Part shown: positions 58,916-64,000 of the stretch, in pieces | How the letters are laid out: each line of letters begins with the position of its first letter | Numbering within the stretch: the stretch's first letter is position 1 | Assembly: GCA_003223645.1 (NCBI GenBank) | Contig: QHVT01000008.1 | Span: forward strand, 310,001 to 374,000 | Origin: Acidobacteriota bacterium | Lineage (GTDB): Bacteria; Acidobacteriota; Thermoanaerobaculia; Gp7-AA8 | Reading direction: 5' to 3' | Length of the DNA: 64,000 bases | Made by a program: the position numbers and the translations under genes | Notes under the pieces: generated by a model | Told to the model about the DNA's origin: nothing | Seen by the model: the letters and a program-made list of their open reading frames with translations, nothing else | Databases searched by the model: none

Positions 58916-61448
58916 CCGCGACGGCGAGCCACAACGCGACACCGATCGCACCCACCCACCACCACCCGCGCGCGAGCCGTCGCGAGAAATCCACTTGGTG
59001 ATGACCGGCCGGCACCGCCACGCCGGTGAACAGCATGTTGATCTCGACGGGACGTGCGCGACGTCCATCGATCGTCACGCGCAGATCGGGATTCAGTTTT
59101 TCCGATGACGCGAGGAACATCGGCGCGGGGGAGTCGACGATGACGCGTTGCGCGTTCGGCGCGTAGTGCGCGAGCGTGACGCGCGCGTCCGGCGACGCGC
59201 TCGCCGGCGGCATCACGGGATCGTCGGTGATCACCGCTTCGCTCGCGTAGTCGACGTCGCGCGCGCTGAGAAACTCGTCGCGATTCAGCTTGCGAAACTT
59301 CGACACCGCCCAGAAGCGCGGCAGCTCGGCAAGGTTGCGGAAGACCCGCCCGTCCGGAAGATCGCGATCGAAAATGATCGGCGTCGTCACCCGTCCGTAG
59401 TAGAACCCGTTCTCGCCGCCGTTGAGCGATCCGCGCGCGCCGATCGATTGCACGCGCAACGTGACGACGTCGCCGAGGCGAGCGTAGCCGCGGATCGGGA
59501 CATACAGTTTGTTCATCGCGTCGGCGTCGGCTTTCGTAAACGTTCTAGACCAGAGGACCGCGCCGTTCTTCATGAGCGTGACTGCGAGTCCCTGTGGAGC
59601 GGCGGCCGCTTCGGCCGCCGGATTCTCGCGAAGGGTCGGCGGCCGAAGCGGCCGCCGCTCCACAGATTCGATCGCTGCGGGCACTTCGATCGCGAAGAAC
59701 GGCTCCGCGTCGATGCGGACGTCGCGCTGCAGAACCGCGCCGGGCTTGAATGCGAGCGGCCCGAAGTTTTTGACCGCCGGCTGCGTCGCGCCGAAGATCG
59801 ACCACTTGATGATGTCGATGTTGCGATGCTCGAGGTAGTAGCGGATGCCGAGCATGCCGGCGAGCGGATCGTTGAAGTTGTATTTGAGGCTGTTGAACTG
59901 CAGCACCGTCGACTGTCCGCCGAACACGTCCGGCTCCAGTCGCTTCAGCATCCTCCTGTAATCCCCCTCGGAGCTGAAGTGGCTGCGCACGTCTTCGATC
60001 GCGAACAGCTCCGAGGAATTCGGCCAGAAGTAATCGAAGAACGCGGCGATGCGGAACGGCTCGCGGTCGCGTTTGAGGAAATCGATCACCGGCGTCGACG
60101 GCACTCCCGCGTCCTTCGCGTCGAGGTACGGATGAATGCGGCCGGCAACGAGGCCGAGGTCGAAGGCGACGATTGCGGCGAGCGTGGCGGCGGCGAATGC
60201 GCGCAGCGATGCGAATCGACGAATCCACGACATGAGTCGTTCCGCGCCCGCGGCTGCGAGGTAGCCGGCGGGAAGCGGCAGCAGCAACGCGGTGCGTGCG
60301 AGCGCGGAGTATTTGAAGCCGGGCACGCGCGCGATGAACTGCGACACGCCGGGGAAGCCGAACATGCACATCAGGATCACGAGCGCGGCAGCGGCCCAGA
60401 ACCAGCGCGCGCGGGCGTGGCGGTTCCAGAGGCCGAGGAGCGCGAGGAGGAGTGCGAGCGTGCCGAGGTAGACGCACGCTTCGATGTAGTTGTTGAGCAG
60501 ACCGAGCGCGGCGTCGCCGCGCCAGTTTTTGAACGCGGGATTGCCGAGGCGATCGGCGTCGACGAAATTGCCCCAGTGCGTCGGCGGGAAAATCGCTTCG
60601 AGGCTCGTATTCTTTCGGACGTCGAGGTATTGCGTGGTTTTTAGGAAGCGGACGAAGGGGATCAGCGTCGGGACAGCGATGATGATGGCCAGGGCCAGGC
60701 CTGCGAAGGCGGATGGCAGATGGCGGATGGCGGATGGCGTTCGGATGATCAGGAACAGCGCGTATGCGAGCACCATCCATGCGGCGTAGGCGATCGCGGC
60801 GGGGAAGCCGGAGCTGATGAAGAAGAGTGCGATCAGTGCGATGACCGCGATCGAAGTGCGCTTCTTGTGAAACGTGCGCGCGACGATCCAGAAAAGCGCG
60901 GGATAGAAGACCGTCGCATTCGTGAGCTGCCACAGCCAGCGCACCGAGTACGGACCTGCGGCGGCGACGATGATTGCGCCGATCGCTGCGCCGCGGCGTC
61001 CGAGCCGCTCTTCGTGGAGCCAGAGATAGGCGAACAGAAACGCGAGATTGAGCTTCACGAACACGATCGCCGTGTACGTCCACGTCAGCGGCACGAGCAG
61101 CGTCGGAAGAAGAATGACGGGCGTGAGGCACGACGAGAGCGCGGAGCCGAAGCCGGGTACGCCCGACGCGATGTACGGGTTCCAGTGAAAGATGCGCCAG
61201 TCGCTCTGGATGCGCGCGAGCATCGTGTAGTACGCGGTCGGCGGATCGTTGAAGAGCAGGTTCTGCGCGGGCGTCGCGTCCGGCCGCAGCGCCGACCACG
61301 GCGCGTAGTTGAAAAACACGTCGTTCGGCGAGATCGCCCGCCCCATGAACAGAACGGGAAAGAAGACGACGAAGTTGCAGACCGCGAGCGCTGTGAGCGC
61401 GGTGGCGTGTCGTTTGAGGAAACGGCGCAAGCGTGAGGGAGTATGCAT
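58857..61448 (-). CDS. Large YfhO-like membrane protein
   Basis: The product is 863 residues from ATG 61448 (MHTPSRLRRF). The N-terminal two thirds hold 11-13 hydrophobic segments with loops typical of YfhO/GT-C-type glycosyltransferase relatives: FMGRAISPNDVFFNYAPW, WNPYIASGVPGFG. The C-terminal third is a soluble beta-rich domain ending in one more helix (WWWVGAIGVALWLAVAALE). YfhO proteins are thought to glycosylate envelope polymers such as lipoteichoic acid; the donor and acceptor here are unknown. Two repeats are read in frame (59592-59666 and 60709-60740). Confidence 0.82.
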   Translation of the reverse strand: MHTPSRLRRFLKRHATALTALAVCNFVVFFPVLFMGRAISPNDVFFNYAPWSALRPDATPAQNLLFNDPPTAYYTMLARIQSDWRIFHWNPYIASGVPGFGSALSSCLTPVILLPTLLVPLTWTYTAIVFVKLNLAFLFAYLWLHEERLGRRGAAIGAIIVAAAGPYSVRWLWQLTNATVFYPALFWIVARTFHKKRTSIAVIALIALFFISSGFPAAIAYAAWMVLAYALFLIIRTPSAIRHLPSAFAGLALAIIIAVPTLIPFVRFLKTTQYLDVRKNTSLEAIFPPTHWGNFVDADRLGNPAFKNWRGDAALGLLNNYIEACVYLGTLALLLALLGLWNRHARARWFWAAAALVILMCMFGFPGVSQFIARVPGFKYSALARTALLLPLPAGYLAAAGAERLMSWIRRFASLRAFAAATLAAIVAFDLGLVAGRIHPYLDAKDAGVPSTPVIDFLKRDREPFRIAAFFDYFWPNSSELFAIEDVRSHFSSEGDYRRMLKRLEPDVFGGQSTVLQFNSLKYNFNDPLAGMLGIRYYLEHRNIDIIKWSIFGATQPAVKNFGPLAFKPGAVLQRDVRIDAEPFFAIEVPAAIESVERRPLRPPTLRENPAAEAAAAPQGLAVTLMKNGAVLWSRTFTKADADAMNKLYVPIRGYARLGDVVTLRVQSIGARGSLNGGENGFYYGRVTTPIIFDRDLPDGRVFRNLAELPRFWAVSKFRKLNRDEFLSARDVDYASEAVITDDPVMPPASASPDARVTLAHYAPNAQRVIVDSPAPMFLASSEKLNPDLRVTIDGRRARPVEINMLFTGVAVPAGHHQVDFSRRLARGWWWVGAIGVALWLAVAALESGRLGRTRRASRPTRI
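59592..59666. repeat. Palindromic element inserted in the YfhO-like gene
   Basis: TGTGGAGCGGCGGCCGCTTC opens and GAAGCGGCCGCCGCTCCACA closes it: perfect 20-base arms. It is read as VERRPLRPPTLRENPAAEAAAAP in the C-terminal domain. Confidence 0.95.
60709..60740. repeat. GGCGGAT heptamers inside the YfhO-like gene
   Basis: About four 7-bp units (GGCGGAT, GGCAGAT, GGCGGAT, GGCGGAT) are read as SAIRHLPSAF between two membrane helices. Confidence 0.85.
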
Positions 61449-61498
61449 CAAGGGCGTGTGGTGATGCTCTGGGCGACGCGAAACAAGATCATCGCGCA

Positions 61499-61597
61499 CT
61501 AGCCGGGAACGCAGAACGCAGAACGCAGAACTTAGAAGTCCCTCCCGGCCGTGCTTCTCGATTCTGCATTCTGCCTTCTGCGTTCTGCATTCCCGGG
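61499..61597. repeat. Heptamer array (AGAACGC)n with inverted partner
   Basis: AACGCAGAACGCAGAACGC at 61508-61526 opposes TTCTGCCTTCTGCGTTCTGC at 61569-61588. The rest of the gap 61449-61664 shows nothing I recognise. Confidence 0.92.
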
Positions 61598-61664
61598 CCG
61601 TGCGCGATGAACATCCATCGCAGCGGTAAACGTCAGGAGCCGATGCCCGTGACACAATTCTCCT

Positions 61665-62594
61665 GTGCCGAAGACGCTCCTCGTCGCCGCCGACATCGAC
61701 CGCTCGTTTTTCGCGCGCGCGCAAACGGACGATCGCTTCGCGATCGTGCACAAGCCCGTGCGCACGGAAGACGAGCTCGCGGCGATCATCGGCGACGCAC
61801 AAATATTGGTCACGCGCGCGTACAACAAAGTCACGCGCCGCGTGATCGATGCGGCGCCGCGCCTCGAGCTGATCGCGCAGGGGACGAGCGGGATTGACAA
61901 CATCGACAGCGATGCCGCGCGCGAGCGCGGGATCGCGATCATCAACCTGCCGGGCGCGAACGCGAACGCGGTCGCGGAGCTGGTGATCGGCTTCATGATC
62001 GCGATGACGCGCACGGTTCCGTTTTACACGCGCGAAGTTGCGCAAGGCCGCTTCGAGCGCGACGACTGCGCGACGCGACACGAGCTGCGTCACTACGCCC
62101 TTGGCATCATCGGACACGGACAAGTCGGCTCGCGCGTCGCGCGCCTCGCGCGCGCGTTCGGCATGCGCGTGCGCGCGCACGATCCGTACATCAGCGACTT
62201 CGGCGAGAGCGAGCGCGTGGACTCGCTCGCAGAGCTCATCGCGAAGAGCGACATCCTCACGCTACATGTTCCTCTCAGCGCGGAGACGCGTCGCATGATC
62301 GACGTCAGCACAATGAAACACGGCTCCTACCTCATCAACGCATCACGCGGAGAAGTGCTCGATCAGAGCGCCGCGCTCGACGCGCTGCAATCGGGACAGC
62401 TCGCCGGACTCGCGCTGGATGTGTTCGATCCGGAGCCGCCCGCCGGCGGATTTCCCGATGATCCGCGACTGATCCTCACGCCGCACATCGGTGGATGTTC
62501 GTTCGAATGCAAGGTGGATATTGGGGCGATGCTGTACGAGAGGATTGCGGGGTTTTATAGGACGAATAGGACAGATAGGACGGATAGGTCCTAG
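61665..62594 (+). CDS. D-2-hydroxyacid dehydrogenase (SerA/PdxB-like)
   Basis: The product is 309 residues from a GTG at 61665. NAD-binding GHGQVGSRVARLARAFG, catalytic Arg in NASRGEVLDQ, Glu in DVFDPEPP and His in LTPHIGG are all in place. Family members oxidise 3-phosphoglycerate, erythronate-4-phosphate or simple 2-hydroxyacids with NAD; no ACT domain is present. The last residues (RTNRTDRTDRS) are encoded by a 9-bp tandem repeat. Confidence 0.92.
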   Translation: MPKTLLVAADIDRSFFARAQTDDRFAIVHKPVRTEDELAAIIGDAQILVTRAYNKVTRRVIDAAPRLELIAQGTSGIDNIDSDAARERGIAIINLPGANANAVAELVIGFMIAMTRTVPFYTREVAQGRFERDDCATRHELRHYALGIIGHGQVGSRVARLARAFGMRVRAHDPYISDFGESERVDSLAELIAKSDILTLHVPLSAETRRMIDVSTMKHGSYLINASRGEVLDQSAALDALQSGQLAGLALDVFDPEPPAGGFPDDPRLILTPHIGGCSFECKVDIGAMLYERIAGFYRTNRTDRTDRS

Positions 62595-62635
62595 AAGTCC
62601 TATCTGTCCTATCTGTCCTATCAGTCCTATAAAAC
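62553..62635. repeat. 9-bp tandem array (AGGACAGAT) with inverted partner
   Basis: AGGACGAATAGGACAGATAG and AGGACGGATAGG (62558 on) oppose CTATCTGTCCTATCTGTCC and TATCAGTCCTATA. It lies between convergent genes and extends both reading frames. Confidence 0.92.
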
Positions 62636-63877
62636 CCGCCGACCATCCCTGAACACCGCACTCACCAGGTTCACGCCAAAGTGATACACAAGGTGCAAAT
62701 AGCTCGGTGCTTCCAGAAGAACAAAATCCGCGCGCTTGCCGATCTCGATCGAGCCGATCTCTTTCGCCATGCGCAGCGAGTAGGCACTGTTGAGTGTCGC
62801 GGCGGTGAGCGACTCCTCCACCGTCATCTTCATCTGCAGCGTCGCAAGCTGCATCACCGTCTGCATCGACTCGGTCATCGATGAGCCGGGATTGCAATCC
62901 GTCGACAGCGACACGATCGCGCCGGCGTCGATCAGTTTGCGCGCGGGTGCGTAGCGGTCGGACATGAGGAAGAACGACGTTGCCGGAAGCAGATTCGCGA
63001 CGGTGTCGGACGCGGCGAGCGCAGCGATGCCATCGTCGGAAATGTGCATGAGGTGATCGGCCGACGCCGCACCAACGGAAGCGGCGAGCGCCGCACCGCT
63101 GCAGTCGGAGAATTCGTCCGCGTGCAGGCGCGGGATCATTCCGAGCTCCGCCCCCGCGCGCAACACGGCTTCGCCTTGTTCTGCGTTGAATGCGCCGCGT
63201 TCTACGAACGCGTCGCAAAAAATCGCAAGCTTTTCTTCCGCGACGGCCGGCAGAATCTCGCTGACGATCGTGGAAACGTAACCCTGCCGCGCGGCTTCGC
63301 TGCCGCGGCTCTCCGGCGGGAAGTCGTGCGCGGCGAGACACGTCGGCACGAGCCGCACCAATGATCGCTCACTCGCCTCGCGAATCGCGCGCAGCTGTTT
63401 CAGCTCGCATTCTTTGTCGAGGCCGTAGCCGCTCTTCGCCTCCGCGGTCGTCGTTCCGTAGCGCGCCATCGTCGCCGCGCGCGCGAGCACGTTCGCTGTC
63501 AGCTGCTCTTCCGTTGCCTTGCGCGTCGCGCGCACGGTCGCCGCGATTCCGCCGCCGGATGCCGCGATGTCTTCATATGACTCGCCTTGCAATCGCCGAT
63601 TGAACTCGGATTCGCGGAATCCCGCGAACGGGATGTGCGTGTGGGTGTCGACAAATCCCGGCACGGCCGTCGCGCCATTCGCATCGAAGTCTTCGTCGAC
63701 GAGCAGCTCCGGCGGCTTCTCGTTCTCCGGGCCGACGTACGCGAAGCGTCCGTTCTGCACGACGATGACGGAGCTCTCCATGACCGAAAGCTCGCGCATG
63801 GCCGCGCCGCGCCGCGCGATGCGGCCGGCCGGCGTTGCGATCTGAGAGAGGTTACGGACGAGAAGCGTCACATTCAA
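62627..63877 (-). CDS. hutI: Imidazolonepropionase
   Basis: HutI hydrolyses 4-imidazolone-5-propionate to N-formimino-glutamate in histidine breakdown. The 416-residue product matches the amidohydrolase family's length. The metal site starts with GFVDTHTHIPFAGFRESEFNRR, followed by the ESRGS loop, ADEFSDCSG with His in RLHADEF, and the late STDCNPGSS Asp. The EAKSGYGL segment is characteristic of HutI. No other hut gene is in the window. A heptamer hairpin lies just upstream of its start. Confidence 0.95.
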   Translation of the reverse strand: MNVTLLVRNLSQIATPAGRIARRGAAMRELSVMESSVIVVQNGRFAYVGPENEKPPELLVDEDFDANGATAVPGFVDTHTHIPFAGFRESEFNRRLQGESYEDIAASGGGIAATVRATRKATEEQLTANVLARAATMARYGTTTAEAKSGYGLDKECELKQLRAIREASERSLVRLVPTCLAAHDFPPESRGSEAARQGYVSTIVSEILPAVAEEKLAIFCDAFVERGAFNAEQGEAVLRAGAELGMIPRLHADEFSDCSGAALAASVGAASADHLMHISDDGIAALAASDTVANLLPATSFFLMSDRYAPARKLIDAGAIVSLSTDCNPGSSMTESMQTVMQLATLQMKMTVEESLTAATLNSAYSLRMAKEIGSIEIGKRADFVLLEAPSYLHLVYHFGVNLVSAVFRDGRRVL

Positions 63878-63985
63878 AAGCAGAAAGCAAAAATTAGAAA
63901 GCAGAAAGCAGAAATCGACGAGAGTCTATCGCGACGAGAGAGCCTTATTTCTGCTTTCTGCTTTCTGCTTTCGTTGGTCACTGAT
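63877..63985. repeat. Heptamer array (AGAAAGC)n with inverted partner
   Basis: AAAAGCAGAAAGCAAAAATT and AGAAAGCAGAAAGCAGAAAT oppose TTTCTGCTTTCTGCTTTCTG near 63950. It is the same family as 54576 and lies upstream of hutI. Confidence 0.92.
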
Positions 63986-64000
63986 TGCGTTGCTTGAACA

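Noticed and set aside
61449-62180. N-terminal extension of the YfhO-like gene to 62180
   Set aside because: The extra codons are antisense to the 2-hydroxyacid dehydrogenase and a heptamer array; homology starts at ATG 61448.

Overview
The window is GC-rich bacterial chromosome from a Gram-negative (diderm) organism. I read it as an Acidobacteriota-type soil bacterium. The support is a 'VWFA-related' secreted protein (6102-7739) of a kind common in that phylum, LptD for an outer membrane, an MglA-type GTPase, tandem PilZ and HD-GYP signalling proteins, and very dense intergenic repeats. The phylum is an inference from gene content. I saw no rRNA, tRNA or CRISPR array.

Layout. 1-2215 is an accessory stretch of lower GC with small orphan genes, two copies of a ~150 bp repeat and three GCCTAAC/GTTAGGC boundaries. 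It looks like an integron-type cassette cluster without an integrase, and it carries a TIR-like/deoxyribosyltransferase-like gene. 2216-3180 is degraded DNA with short repeats and the stub of an amidohydrolase gene. 3184-9712 holds TldD/TldE, the VWFA-related protein and two peptide-type ABC permeases. 9716-16490 holds a BtuF-like protein, an AmrS radical-SAM/Rieske/hydrolase operon, a PAP2 enzyme, a Ca2+/H+ exchanger, a truncated beta-lactamase-like gene and an enoyl-CoA hydratase. 16586-20969 is a regulatory block: SpoIIE phosphatase, STAS, anti-sigma kinase, a small membrane protein and a sigma-54 activator. 21079-31985 runs through a Rossmann/DUF2520 protein, an MglA-like GTPase, a LysM transglycosylase, IleS, a histone-H1-like protein, a PHP enzyme, QueG, a VapBC pair and a PilZ protein. 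32054-44397 is metabolism (HAD, thiolase, lysine 6-transaminase, two M20 peptidases, ornithine cyclodeaminase-like), an AraC regulator and a VWA + VIT/VWA pair. 44484-47619 is a tyrosine recombinase followed by two convergent genes flanked by an inverted 17 bp repeat. 47761-63877 ends with DinB, an LCAT-like lipase, a desaturase, DUF488, a double REC/HD-GYP protein, RibF, LptD, a pseudopilin-like protein, a methyltransferase, a YfhO-like protein, a 2-hydroxyacid dehydrogenase and HutI.

Two things stand out. First, 44484-47619 has the architecture of a recombinase-controlled invertible switch. The segment 45402-47619 has the same 6-7-6 palindromic site at each end in opposite orientation. Each site carries the ribosome-binding sequence of the gene starting next to it, the two genes meet tail to tail, and the recombinase gene ends 21 bp before the left site. 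Inversion would exchange which gene lies behind the recombinase. Second, the chromosome is seeded with families of short palindromic elements and 7-bp tandem arrays. Several sit in frame inside otherwise intact genes (M20 peptidase, methyltransferase, YfhO-like, MglA-like, ornithine cyclodeaminase-like, VIT/VWA, transglycosylase), resembling the protein-inserted palindromic elements of Rickettsia but of unrelated sequence.
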